Source of the DNA: Saccharospirillum alexandrii
Lineage (GTDB): Bacteria; Pseudomonadota; Gammaproteobacteria; Pseudomonadales; Natronospirillaceae
DNA: 64,000 bases
Direction of reading: 5' to 3'
Assembly (NCBI RefSeq): GCF_004000275.1
Contig: NZ_RCIP01000005.1
Span: 440-64,439 of the forward strand
Shown: positions 39,200 through 47,498 of the stretch, piece after piece
Position numbering within the stretch: position 1 is the first letter of the stretch
How the letters are laid out: every line of letters begins with the position of its first letter
Notes under the pieces: model-generated
What the model was told of the DNA's origin: nothing
What the model saw: only the letters and a program-made list of their open reading frames with translations
Databases searched by the model: none
Translations under genes and position numbers: made by a program

Positions 39200-40165
39200 T
39201 TATTCGGACAGGTGAAGCAGCCCCTGGTGTTCATCGACAGTGACTCGCATCGGATTGGTTATTTTTCCGATGAATTCACCGGTTGGGGAGTCGTGCATAA
39301 AGGCCATGAAAACGAGTTCATTGTTGTGGAGGGCGATCTTACCGGCATAACGGATTATCGGGTTATTACCGTCAAGGAAAGGGCCGGGCGCCACTCTCCA
39401 GGGGCCCCGAGGATGGCTGGCGATAAGGTAGTGAGTGCCACCGACCGGTTGCTGAGCGGTTGAGTCGGTGTACCGCTGTGACCAGTGCTCACGAGCCGTG
39501 CTGAACAGACAGTACCAGCGCTCGCGGTATTCAAAGACCTGGGGCACTTCCAATTGGCCGAAATACCCGGTGAACACGGGAGGCTGCAGTTGCCAGTGAG
39601 TGAGGTCATCCGACGTGGCGAGCCCGATGGCCCCGCCTTCGTTGGCTTCGCAGCGATCGGGCACCCTTGCCGTAAAATACATCAGCCACCCCTTGCCTTC
39701 GGGGTCTTTGATGACCCAGGGGTCACGCAGCGCCCGGTCATGCCAGTGTCCGGGAATATGCTCTTCATACACGGCCGGGTCCAGGTCCAGCGCGAGGCCC
39801 GTTCCGACCCGTTGCCAGTGATGTCCATCATGGCTGGTTGCGTGACCGATGCGCTGTTTGAGCCCTTGCTCGGTGTTGCTTGTTCCTGTGTAAAACAGAT
39901 GCCAGAGACCGTCTTCGTCCCGCACGACCGAGCCAGTCCAGGTGGTGTTGTCATCCCAGGCCGGACTGGCAGCCGGCCGCAGGCAAGTACCCTTTATGTC
40001 CCATTGGCGCAGATCGGTGGAGGTGGCGTGTCCCTGGCTCACGTGCCAGTGGCGCAAGTCGGAGTCTCCGAGGTTTTTGTCGGCCTGCAAATAGTAGATG
40101 TGCCAGGTGTCATTGTCCCGGTATAGCCAGAAATCCCAGAGCCATTTGTCGTTGAGTGCGAGCAT
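39200..40165 (-). CDS. Five-bladed beta-propeller glycoside hydrolase (GH32/43/68-like)
   Basis: 321 residues from the ATG at 40165 (a TTG at 40192 adds nine). No signal peptide, so cytoplasmic. The N-terminal LWDFWLYRDNDTWHIYYLQ carries the predicted nucleophile D11 (WxDF position), ALRDPWVI has the RDP motif that binds the fructose or pentose unit, and QLEVPQVF near 225 the expected acid/base E. The enzyme may act on fructosides, arabinosides or an unknown beta-fructofuranoside. It lies next to a PLP lyase (start at 41320) on the same strand, 51 bases apart. Confidence 0.7.
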   Translation of the reverse strand: MLALNDKWLWDFWLYRDNDTWHIYYLQADKNLGDSDLRHWHVSQGHATSTDLRQWDIKGTCLRPAASPAWDDNTTWTGSVVRDEDGLWHLFYTGTSNTEQGLKQRIGHATSHDGHHWQRVGTGLALDLDPAVYEEHIPGHWHDRALRDPWVIKDPEGKGWLMYFTARVPDRCEANEGGAIGLATSDDLTHWQLQPPVFTGYFGQLEVPQVFEYRERWYCLFSTAREHWSQRYTDSTAQQPVGGTHYLIASHPRGPWRVAPGPFLDGNNPIIRYAGKIALHNNELVFMAFMHDSPTGEFIGKITNPMRVTVDEHQGLLHLSE

Positions 40166-40216
40166 CGGGTTTACTCTGTGTATAAGGGTCAAGAACGGGC
40201 CTTGCCCGGTGCGCGG

Positions 40217-41320
40217 TTATGCTGTGAGTGTGTCTGCCATGTCTATGCCAAACTGCTGTATCCAGGTTGCCCACTCGTCTTTTTCCAGCAAGTCGAAGGC
40301 GTCGCCGACATTGATCTCACAGTGGAGTGCATCGTCATCAGTGCGGTATGGCGGTGGAATCAGGGCGATGTTGTGTTGCTGCATCCAGCGCTCGCCTTTG
40401 ACCAGAAATGCCTCTGGCTGGCAGCGAATGCGCAGCCGAAACATGTTGGTGTGCGGAATTTTTGGCCAGGTGGAAACGCCGGGCAGCTGATTCAGGTGTT
40501 CGGCCAGCCAGCGCGCTTGCTGACGACGTTCCGGCAGTGCCTGCAGATGCCTGGCCAGGCCCTCGCGCGCGGCGATCACATATGGGTACAGCGCATACAG
40601 GGTGCCACCTACCCGGCGTTGCCAGACCTTGGCGCGGGCGATGAAGTCCGCATCGCCTACCAGCATGGCACCGGCAATGCCGCCCAGGTCTTTGTAGAAA
40701 CTGACATAGACGGAATCGAACAGGGCGGCGATCTCTGCCAGCGATTTATCGTACGCCGCCGGGCATTGCCACAGGCGGGCGCCATCCATGTGCAGCTTGA
40801 TGCCCTGTTCGCGAGCCCAATCGCTCTGGCGCACCAGCTCATCCCACTGCGGCAATTGGCCGCCGATTTCGCGCATGGGCAGTTCCAGAAGCACCGCGGC
40901 CAGTGGGTCGCGAGCGACGGCTTTCAGATCTTCCAGCAAGGGAACCCGATGTAATTCACCCAACTCGCAACCCTTCAACTGCCACAGAACCTGATAGCTG
41001 TTGTATTCGTGCAAGGCAACGTGGCTAGTGGCGTGCAAGGCCACGTAATCAGTGCGGGCAAGGTCGGCCCAGATGCGCAGCGCAATCGGCTGCGCCATGG
41101 TGCCGCTGGGCATGAAGAGGGCGGCCTCCTTGCCCAGTAAGGCAGCGACCTCTCGCTCGAACGATTCGATCAGCTCGCCACTGCCGTAGTTGTCGATCTG
41201 TTCATCGTCGCCAGTGGCATCCGCCAGCCGTTGCAAGGTGGTTTTGATCGACTCGGGTTTGTGGCGGCTGGCATTGATCGCACACGCCCGAAAGGTGGTT
41301 CTATAGTGGTCAACAGACAT
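40217..41320 (-). CDS. Beta-eliminating lyase / threonine aldolase family
   Basis: 367 residues, PLP-dependent fold type I. The PLP lysine is in YVSFYKDLGGIAGAML (K near 206); GSGELIESFEREVAALLGKE and the HMDGARLWQCP aspartate region are characteristic of low-specificity L-threonine aldolases. It splits L-threonine or a beta-hydroxy amino acid, or removes a group from cysteine-type substrates. Substrate cannot be told from sequence alone. Transcribed toward the glycosidase gene. Confidence 0.8.
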   Translation of the reverse strand: MSVDHYRTTFRACAINASRHKPESIKTTLQRLADATGDDEQIDNYGSGELIESFEREVAALLGKEAALFMPSGTMAQPIALRIWADLARTDYVALHATSHVALHEYNSYQVLWQLKGCELGELHRVPLLEDLKAVARDPLAAVLLELPMREIGGQLPQWDELVRQSDWAREQGIKLHMDGARLWQCPAAYDKSLAEIAALFDSVYVSFYKDLGGIAGAMLVGDADFIARAKVWQRRVGGTLYALYPYVIAAREGLARHLQALPERRQQARWLAEHLNQLPGVSTWPKIPHTNMFRLRIRCQPEAFLVKGERWMQQHNIALIPPPYRTDDDALHCEINVGDAFDLLEKDEWATWIQQFGIDMADTLTA

Positions 41321-41606
41321 GCAGAGGTACCCAGTGTCATTAAAGACAGAAGTTTAGCGCTTTTGGGGTCATTGTTCAGGCCCGGAAATGTTCGGTAGTG
41401 GATGTTCCGGGCCTTTCACCATGGAACGCCATTTGCCGGGATAAAGTTGACGCTCAGGTTGATCTGGATCAAGCGAGTGGCAAAGCGTAAACGCAGGTCT
41501 GCCCAGAGTGAACTATAGTGCAGCGTCGGCTTGAGTGGTTCGGGTGGTTTCCGGGTGCAACGCCCAGCTCAGGCAATGAACATCAACAAGGAGCGCTCAG
41601 TCTACA

Positions 41607-42593
41607 ATGATTCCAACCTGGCCAGAAATAATGACCAAAATTCCCCGGCTCGATGCAACGGACTGGGGTGCCATGGGGTTGGCAAAACGCTGGTTTGTGG
41701 CCACCCGTGCGGCCGTGTTTGTGATGACCCTGTTTTCCGCCGGCATCGGCATGTTACTGGCCATTCCGGCCGGTCAGTTTGATCTGGTCAATGCTGCGCT
41801 CGTGTGTTTGGGGCTGGTGCTGGCTCACGCCACCAACAACCTGCTGAACGACTGGACCGATTCGAAAAAGGGGGTGGATAAAGACAATTACTTTCGAACC
41901 CAATACGGTCCGCAGCCGCTGGAAAATGGTCTGCTGAGCGAGCGACAAATGATGGGCTACATCGGGCTCACCGGTGCCACGGCTCTGGCCATTGGCGCCG
42001 CATTGGTGGTGCGGACCGATCTCACTACGCTGTATTTCATGCTGGCGGGTGCCTTCTTTGTGCTGTTTTATACCTGGCCGCTGAAATACATCGGTCTGGG
42101 CGAGCCAGCGGTCTGGCTGGTATGGGGGCCGCTGATGGTGCTGGGTACAGTCTATGTGGTTTCCGCAGAACTGACGTTGTTCCAGTTTTGGATCGCGCTG
42201 GTTTATGGTCTTGGCCCAACCTCGGTGTTGCTGGGCAAACATACCGACAAACTGAATCAGGATCGTGCCAAAGGGGTGCACACGCTTCCGGTGATTCTAG
42301 GAGAGACCGGTAGCCGGAATTTAACGCTCGGGCTTTGGGTCGTGCAGTATCTGGTGCTGACGCTGGGCGTGCTGACTGGGGTACTGAGTATCTGGTTCTT
42401 ACTGGTCTGGCTGGCTTTGCCTCGCTTTATCATCACCTTTAAACGGTTTCGCCAGCCCCGTCCGCTGGAGCGACCGGAGACAATACCGGAGGATGTATGG
42501 CCACTCTATCTGGTCGCCTTTGCATTCGACTACAACAAAGTGTTCAGCGCCATGCTGGTGCTGGCTATTGTGCTCAGTCTGCTGTTTGGCTGA
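41607..42593 (+). CDS. UbiA family prenyltransferase
   Basis: 328 residues, about eight membrane segments. The first aspartate motif NNLLNDWTDSKKGVD (about 72-86) binds the prenyl diphosphate via Mg, and the second motif LGKHTDKLNQDRAKGVHTLP (about 210-229) is present. Relatives are MenA and UbiA, which join polyprenyl chains to dihydroxynaphthoate or hydroxybenzoate. The substrate is not clear because no quinone genes are adjacent. Start at 41607 has GGAG 13 bases before; the next ATG at 41631 lacks one. Confidence 0.82.
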   Translation: MIPTWPEIMTKIPRLDATDWGAMGLAKRWFVATRAAVFVMTLFSAGIGMLLAIPAGQFDLVNAALVCLGLVLAHATNNLLNDWTDSKKGVDKDNYFRTQYGPQPLENGLLSERQMMGYIGLTGATALAIGAALVVRTDLTTLYFMLAGAFFVLFYTWPLKYIGLGEPAVWLVWGPLMVLGTVYVVSAELTLFQFWIALVYGLGPTSVLLGKHTDKLNQDRAKGVHTLPVILGETGSRNLTLGLWVVQYLVLTLGVLTGVLSIWFLLVWLALPRFIITFKRFRQPRPLERPETIPEDVWPLYLVAFAFDYNKVFSAMLVLAIVLSLLFG

Positions 42594-42624
42594 GCCTCAC
42601 CATCTGTGACAAAGGATATGGATC

Positions 42625-43107
42625 ATGATTGGAATCTGGCTCCGGGAAGCGAGCATTGCTTCCTACCTCTTGACCGTGGCCCGAGTCTGGCTCGGTTATC
42701 AATGGCTGATGGCAGGCTGGCATAAAGTGGCCGGCGAGTTCAGCGCTGCTGGCTTTCTGCGCGGTGCCATTGCCAACGCTCAGGGCGAGCGCCCCCTGGT
42801 GCAAGCCTGGTGGGCATCGTTTCTGGAAAACTTTGCGCTGCCCAACGCGGCGCTGTTCGAGTTCATGGTCGCCTGGGGCGAAGTCCTGGTCGGGATTGGA
42901 CTGATTGTCGGGGCCTTTAGCTTGGTTGCCATATTCTTTGGCATGGTCATGAACTTCTCATTTCTCTTGTCGGGCGCGATCAGTGTGAACCCGCAAATGA
43001 TACTGGTTAGTTTTATTCTGTTGTCCGGAAGCCGAAACTCTGGGTTAATTGGCCTGGACCGGTGGATCATGCCGTACCTGAGGGCCCGCTTCACTGGGCG
43101 ACATTAA
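42625..43107 (+). CDS. DoxX family membrane protein
   Basis: 160 residues, four membrane segments. Family features: RVWLGYQWLMAGWHKV in helix 1 and GEVLVGIGLIVGAFSLVA in helix 2. DoxX proteins are small membrane components linked to thiosulfate:quinone oxidation or redox stress, but function varies. It starts 31 bases after the prenyltransferase gene and is on the same strand. Confidence 0.8.
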   Translation: MIGIWLREASIASYLLTVARVWLGYQWLMAGWHKVAGEFSAAGFLRGAIANAQGERPLVQAWWASFLENFALPNAALFEFMVAWGEVLVGIGLIVGAFSLVAIFFGMVMNFSFLLSGAISVNPQMILVSFILLSGSRNSGLIGLDRWIMPYLRARFTGRH

Positions 43108-43170
43108 GGTAAAAGAGAGCAGGCCAACGGCGTTCCCCAGCCCCCTTGTTGCTTACCCTAGTGAATATAC

Positions 43171-43190
43171 TTACACTTTAATTAGTGTAA
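43171..43190. promoter_or_regulatory. Operator-like palindrome before the HxlR gene
   Basis: TTACACT (43171-43177), six bases, AGTGTAA (43184-43190), ending 18 bases before the HxlR ATG. The extended run ATACTTACA matches the second site at 43813. Likely an autoregulatory site (inference). Confidence 0.5.
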
Positions 43191-43208
43191 TCACATCTGG
43201 GTGAACTC

Positions 43209-43610
43209 ATGCGAATTAGCAAGAAACTACAACAGGCCGATGTCCTGGCTGAAGACTGCCCGTCGCGTGTGGTGCTTCAGCATATGACCAGTCGCTGGGG
43301 CATATTGGTGTTGATTGCACTGGAGTCCGGAACGCATCGTTTCAGCCAATTGCGGCGCAAAATTGGCGGTGTCAGCGAACGCATGCTGGCGCAAACACTG
43401 CAGAGTCTTGAAGGGGACGGCTTGGTGAATCGTGTTGCCTACGACGTGGTGCCTCCTCATGTTGAATACAGCCTTACACCACTGGGCGTCGAAGCGGCAG
43501 AGAAAGTACGCCACCTGACGGACTGGATCGAACAAAGCCTTCCGCGAATACTGAAAGTACAGCAGACCCGGCAGCGCAAGTCTGTACGGACCAAGGCAGC
43601 ACTGGATTAG
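43209..43610 (+). CDS. HxlR family transcriptional regulator
   Basis: 133 residues, one winged helix-turn-helix domain: ECPSRVVLQHMTSRWGILVL-like core here DCPSRVVLQHMTSRWGILVL at residues about 17-36, RFSQLRRKIGGVSERMLAQT (recognition helix) and the beta-wing VPPHVEYSLTPLG. HxlR regulators sense redox or small molecules and usually bind a palindrome near their own promoter, as seen just upstream. Confidence 0.9.
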   Translation: MRISKKLQQADVLAEDCPSRVVLQHMTSRWGILVLIALESGTHRFSQLRRKIGGVSERMLAQTLQSLEGDGLVNRVAYDVVPPHVEYSLTPLGVEAAEKVRHLTDWIEQSLPRILKVQQTRQRKSVRTKAALD

Positions 43611-43929
43611 CAGCGACTCTCCTCGCTGGCGACCGTTATGCCCATTCAGCGAGGCCGTTCAAACAGGCGGATACGGGTCAGTCGACGGAGCATCAGCCCC
43701 CCACTTCATCTCTCGGACGTCATGAACCGTGGCGGGTACATTCCCGGTTTCGATTTACGATCAGCCCTGCTGTTTTCAGTTCGGGTCAACAGTCTGTTTT
43801 CTGTAATTCCCATACTTACCTTTTTGTAGGTACTTGTTATAAGTAAGTGATGTCATTAAATTCCTCTCGTGACTGGCGCCAAGCGCTGATGTCCTGAATT
43901 CATCTTAACCTGAACGAGAGAGCTTTCTT
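43611..43929. other. Intergenic region before the NTF2-like gene
   Basis: 319 bases, no gene. It holds nested palindromes at 43814-43848 (acttac/gtaagt outer, ttacct-N6-aggta and tactt-N5-aagta inner) that resemble HxlR operators and share ATACTTAC with the site before the HxlR gene. Confidence 0.45.
43814..43848. promoter_or_regulatory. Second HxlR-like operator
   Basis: Three overlapping inverted repeats: acttac (43814-43819)/gtaagt (43843-43848), ttacct (43816-43821)/aggta (43828-43832) and tactt (43831-43835)/aagta (43841-43845). It lies about 80 bases upstream of the gene at 43930 and probably controls it through the nearby HxlR protein (inference). Confidence 0.45.
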
Positions 43930-44445
43930 ATGAGAAACCTGGTTTATTCACTATTGATCGCCAGCTTCACGCTGGTACCAGCCATGGCCGAAACGCCCGC
44001 CAATTATACCCCCGTCGTTGCAACGCCCAACGCCGATGCATTGTTCACCAGCGACGACCCCCAGTTGCATGAAAACAAACAGGTGGTGTATCACATCCTC
44101 AAAGACTTGTTGGAAGCTAACCAGTGGCATCTGGCCGATCAGTACATCGCTGACGATTACATTCAGCACAACCCGAACGCAGCCAATGGCCTGGAAAGCC
44201 TGGTCTATTTCTTTACGGACGTATTGCAGGTAGAGCCATCACCGATACCCGAGAAGCTCGGTACACCTGTTTCCGAAGTTATGGCTGAAGGTGATCTGGT
44301 TACCGTGATTTACCCGCGCCGGGTAGAAGGCCCTAACGGTTCGTACACAACGGCCTGGTTTGATACCTGGCGCATCGAGGATGGCAAGGCGACCGAGCAC
44401 TGGGATCCTGCGTTATTGAATGAAGCCCCGGAACTGTCTGAATAA
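43930..44445 (+). CDS. Exported NTF2/SnoaL-like protein
   Basis: 171 residues. A signal peptide ends near MAE (VPAMAETP) and the mature protein has a SnoaL-like fold: LEANQWHLADQYIADDYIQH, NPNAANGLESLVYFF and TTAWFDTWRIEDGKATEHWD. It is a cone-shaped pocket protein, often an unassigned enzyme or binding protein. It shares its likely operator with the HxlR gene, suggesting stress-linked expression. Confidence 0.75.
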   Translation: MRNLVYSLLIASFTLVPAMAETPANYTPVVATPNADALFTSDDPQLHENKQVVYHILKDLLEANQWHLADQYIADDYIQHNPNAANGLESLVYFFTDVLQVEPSPIPEKLGTPVSEVMAEGDLVTVIYPRRVEGPNGSYTTAWFDTWRIEDGKATEHWDPALLNEAPELSE

Positions 44446-44457
44446 TGTCGTAAAAGT

Positions 44458-44487
44458 AATTCCGGTCGTTAGATGGCGACCGGAATT
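44458..44487 (+). other. Long hairpin after the NTF2-like gene
   Basis: 11-bp perfect stem aattccggtcg (44458-44468) / cgaccggaatt (44477-44487), 8-nt loop. No T-run follows, so it may be an intrinsic terminator of weak type or an RNA-stabilising end. Confidence 0.5.
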
Positions 44488-44578
44488 CGCTCAGACATTC
44501 TGGCATCGAGACGTGATGGCCGACCTCCAGACATGGACTACTGGAAGAGAGACCGCCAACCACTAAGCGGCGGCAAGA

Positions 44579-45349
44579 TCAGTTGATACTGGCATTGACG
44601 CCAAGGTGCTCCTGATACACCTGATCGATGAACCCGCTGGCTTTCAGTTCTTCAATGACACGATCGTATTGCGACATGAGCCGCGGCATATCGGGGTGAG
44701 TAGAGTTCTTCAGGAAGACGTTATAGTAAGGCCGGGTCGACAAGGGCTTGTCGAGAAACGTCAGGCGGCCTTCAACCTGGCGGTTTCGAATGAGATAGAG
44801 TGTTTCTGCAGCACTCATGGGCGCCATATCAATACGGCCTGATAACAGCATGTCAATCAACAGTCGGTGATCGGTCACCACCATTCGGTTCAGCGGCGCT
44901 GCCCAGAATTCCGGTGTATAGGCCCATGACTGCACGGCGCCAATGCGCCAGGTTTTCAGGTCATCCAGACTGGAGTAAGTAATGGTCCCGACGTCTTCTG
45001 TGCGAATGAAGAAGCGCCAGCTGAGCTGTTTGTACGAAGCGTTTGGGTAGTGCAAGGATTCAGCCCGCTCCTCACTGTAAGAAAGGCTCATGATGACGTC
45101 GATGTGCCCTGCCTCGGCCTCCCGTAACATCCGGCTGCCTGAATCGAGCAAGTGGAGCTCGTAGTCTATTTCAAGTGTCTCTAGCACCCGCCCCATGATC
45201 TGGGCATCTATTCCTATAACGCGATGTCCTTCGTACATTTTGAAGGGTGGCTCGGCGGTGCCTGCCACCACCAGAGGAGCGCTCTGCGCTGCCATGCTGA
45301 GCACGGTCAGAATCAGCAGTGTCATTCTCCGCAAAATCGGTTGAATCAT
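44579..45349 (-). CDS. Extracellular solute-binding protein, family 3
   Basis: 256 residues from the ATG at 45349; a second possible start is 45325. Signal peptide ILRRMTLLILTVLSMAAQSA. The SBP_bac_3 pattern is present: EPPFKMYEGHRVIGIDAQIM, then MSLSYSEERAESLHYPNA and LNRMVVTDHRLLIDMLLSGR. Periplasmic binding protein for amino acids or similar, but no permease or ATPase is nearby, so it may act as an orphan sensor-like receptor. Region 45350-45679 upstream has no gene or clear promoter. Confidence 0.75.
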   Translation of the reverse strand: MIQPILRRMTLLILTVLSMAAQSAPLVVAGTAEPPFKMYEGHRVIGIDAQIMGRVLETLEIDYELHLLDSGSRMLREAEAGHIDVIMSLSYSEERAESLHYPNASYKQLSWRFFIRTEDVGTITYSSLDDLKTWRIGAVQSWAYTPEFWAAPLNRMVVTDHRLLIDMLLSGRIDMAPMSAAETLYLIRNRQVEGRLTFLDKPLSTRPYYNVFLKNSTHPDMPRLMSQYDRVIEELKASGFIDQVYQEHLGVNASIN

Positions 45350-45679
45350 AGGGGCCAGGTTGTCAGTGGTGGTGCCCAATAATATCTTCAAACGCAAGCG
45401 GCTGCGACAGCAAGGTGGCAGGACTGCAGCCCCTGGCCGTCTTGGTTTTGAACGTCAGCGGCGGCGTTATCCGAGCCAAATGCGAACGGGCAAACGGTAA
45501 TTGGCTTGTAGGCTGAGGCAGAAGCCGCATGGGCCTTGTTGTGATATTGCAGTATCGTGGTCAAAGGAGCAATCTAGTGCGCTGGTGTATGACCGGTTTA
45601 CGACCCTGGTGAATAGCGCCAGCAACATACCTGGGGGAGTCGTTCAGAGGCTCCCTGGATTAACGACAAGGAGATGACC

Positions 45680-45895
45680 ATGAGTAAAGGTACAGGGCTG
45701 CCGTTGAAGGCGATCGGCATCGCATTACTGGTGCTGGGAGCGGGCCTGGCATTCTGGGGTTTCCAGCTGTCGGAATCGGTCGGCTCGCAAGTGACTGAGC
45801 TCGTTACCGGCTCGGAGACCGACCGAGTCATGATGTTCTACATAGGCGGTGCCGTAAGTTTTGCTGTCGGCCTCTATCTGTTTCTAAAAAAGTAG
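45680..45895 (+). CDS. DUF3185-like small membrane protein
   Basis: 71 residues from the ATG at 45680, which has AAGGAG six bases upstream (45668-45673); the ATG at 45674 overlaps that site. Two membrane segments: AIGIALLVLGAGLAFWGF (about 11-28) and MMFYIGGAVSFAVGLYLFL (about 50-68). The DUF3185 family is of unknown role. Confidence 0.7.
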   Translation: MSKGTGLPLKAIGIALLVLGAGLAFWGFQLSESVGSQVTELVTGSETDRVMMFYIGGAVSFAVGLYLFLKK

Positions 45896-46215
45896 TCGAA
45901 AAGCGGTGTTGAGATTCATCGGTTAAATCACCGCAACTCTGACCGCATGGTCAACCTCTAAGGGTCCCGTAAACGTTCACGGGAACCCTGTTACTCACTT
46001 AACCTCTTGATTTGAAATGGTTGATTCAGCCCTGGCTGTTGACACCCAGTCACTCGCTCAGACTCCCCTGGCAATCCCACTTTCCATCCGCTAAAAGACG
46101 CGATTAAAAATATTTGCATTCGTATGCAAAAAGTCTATTGTAGCTCTATGTTCAGGTGTTTTGAGCCCTCTCAAGCCCGTGCCAATCCACAATTGCAGCC
46201 TCAGGAGCCGCCGCC
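45896..46215. other. Regulatory region of the catabolic island
   Basis: 320 bases, no gene. Includes a hairpin (45961-45970 with 45979-45989) that may end the DUF3185 transcript, the operator at 46113-46130 and promoter boxes TTGCAT (46114-46119) and TATTGT (46136-46141). The remaining part holds no visible gene. Confidence 0.6.
46113..46141 (+). promoter_or_regulatory. LacI-type operator and promoter A of the catabolic island
   Basis: Palindrome tttgcattcgtatgcaaa (46113-46130), centred on CG as expected for LacI-family repressors and matched at 16 of 18 positions. Promoter boxes TTGCAT (46114-46119), 16-bp spacer and TATTGT (46136-46141): the operator covers the -35 box. The same 18 bases occur inverted at 60544-60561. 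Confidence 0.7.
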
Positions 46216-47406
46216 ATGACCAGCCCCAAAGCCGACAGCAACGACAGTCGATCTACTAAGTCGGAAGCCCGGAAAACCAGCACACCAACGCAACAGGATG
46301 CCGCTGTCCTGCAGTGCGAGCGTCTGGATTTTGTTGACCTGGTTCCCGAAGACCGCCCGCGTGTGCAGTCGATGAAAGGCTTTGATGATTGCTACACCGA
46401 CATTGTCGATTACATCGTGCGCTGCACCCACAAGATATGGGATGAGCGGGATGTCGGGCTGATCTACACCCATTACACCCACAATTGCGTGCTCTACGGA
46501 ACCATGGGCACGATGTACAACCGGGAAGACGTGGTGCGCGACACCATTCAGCGCCTGGTCAGTTTCCCCGAGCGTCGTGGTATGGCGACTCACGTTATCT
46601 GGAATGGCAACGACACCGATGGTTTCTACACCTCGCATCTGGTGACTGGTTCTGGAAGGCACAGCCAGAACGGGCATCTGGGTCCGGCGACTGGCCGGGT
46701 CTTTCATTCCCGTACCATTGCTGACTGCATGGTTTACGAAAACAAGATTTACCGTGAATGGGTTGTCGCAGACCAGATGGCCATTTTCAAACAGCTGGGT
46801 CTGGATCCTCATGCGTTTGCTGAAAAAATTGCCAGAGGCAAACTAGCCCAGGGTCTGACCAACCTGGATATTGGCGAAAACCGCCTAATGATTGGCCAGT
46901 ACCCGCCCGCAGAAACAGCCGATCTCAGCATCGCCAATAACGCCCTGGAAGAGCGGACACTGCAATGGCTGCACGATGTCTGGAACCGGAAAATGTTTGG
47001 CACCATCAAAGATGTGTACGCGCCGACGGTCATGTACCACGGCCCGTTGATGAAAGAACTCTACGGTGTCGCCGCGGTTATGCACCAGGTCATCGGCCTG
47101 GTCGGTTCAATGCCCGATGCCGTTTTCCAACCGCAACACGTCAGTTCAGTCGAGTGTGTAGAAGGTGGCACCAAAGTGGCCGTTCGCTGGGTTCTTGAAG
47201 GGCATCACCTTGGTTACGGGGGCCTGGAATCGCTGGGCGATCCGACTGGAAAACGTCTGCAAGTCATGGGCATCTCTCACTTCCACTACAAGCACGACAA
47301 AATCGTCGATGAGTGGTGCGTGTACGATGAACTCTCGGTGCTGATGCAATTGAAAATGGCCCAGTTACAAGACCTTCAACCTAATGCGGAACCGACAGAC
47401 GACTAA
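46216..47406 (+). CDS. Tandem NTF2/SnoaL-like protein, first gene of the island
   Basis: 396 residues, no signal peptide. Two SnoaL-like halves: the first from about 55 to 200 (DIVDYIVRCTHKIWDERDVG, GTMGTMYNREDVVRDTIQRL, TIADCMVYENKIYREWVVAD) and the second from about 255 to 385 (ALEERTLQWLHDVWNRKMFG, SHFHYKHDKIVDEWCVYDEL). Each half has a nearly parallel end pattern V-Y-(D/E)-x, so it is probably a duplication. SnoaL proteins can act as isomerases, cyclases or dehydratases; conserved H/D/E residues of the pocket suggest an enzyme on the imported compound. First gene behind operator A and 92 bases before the binding protein gene. Confidence 0.75.
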   Translation: MTSPKADSNDSRSTKSEARKTSTPTQQDAAVLQCERLDFVDLVPEDRPRVQSMKGFDDCYTDIVDYIVRCTHKIWDERDVGLIYTHYTHNCVLYGTMGTMYNREDVVRDTIQRLVSFPERRGMATHVIWNGNDTDGFYTSHLVTGSGRHSQNGHLGPATGRVFHSRTIADCMVYENKIYREWVVADQMAIFKQLGLDPHAFAEKIARGKLAQGLTNLDIGENRLMIGQYPPAETADLSIANNALEERTLQWLHDVWNRKMFGTIKDVYAPTVMYHGPLMKELYGVAAVMHQVIGLVGSMPDAVFQPQHVSSVECVEGGTKVAVRWVLEGHHLGYGGLESLGDPTGKRLQVMGISHFHYKHDKIVDEWCVYDELSVLMQLKMAQLQDLQPNAEPTDD

Positions 47407-47429
47407 CCGATAAACCCGAATTAACGCCC

Positions 47430-47452
47430 GGGAGAAAGCGTATTTTTCTCCC
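47430..47452 (+). other. Hairpin between the NTF2-like gene and the binding protein
   Basis: 8-bp stem gggagaaa (47430-47437) / tttctccc (47445-47452), 7-nt loop. It may serve as partial terminator or mRNA protection inside the operon. Confidence 0.45.
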
Positions 47453-47498
47453 TTTCCAAAACAGAACGTCCAATAAAAGCAACTGTACGGAGAGTGTC

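Noticed and set aside
43638-43829. Small + strand frame in the HxlR/NTF2 spacer
   Set aside because: Low-complexity polar sequence, no ribosome site; it runs into the operator-like palindromes.
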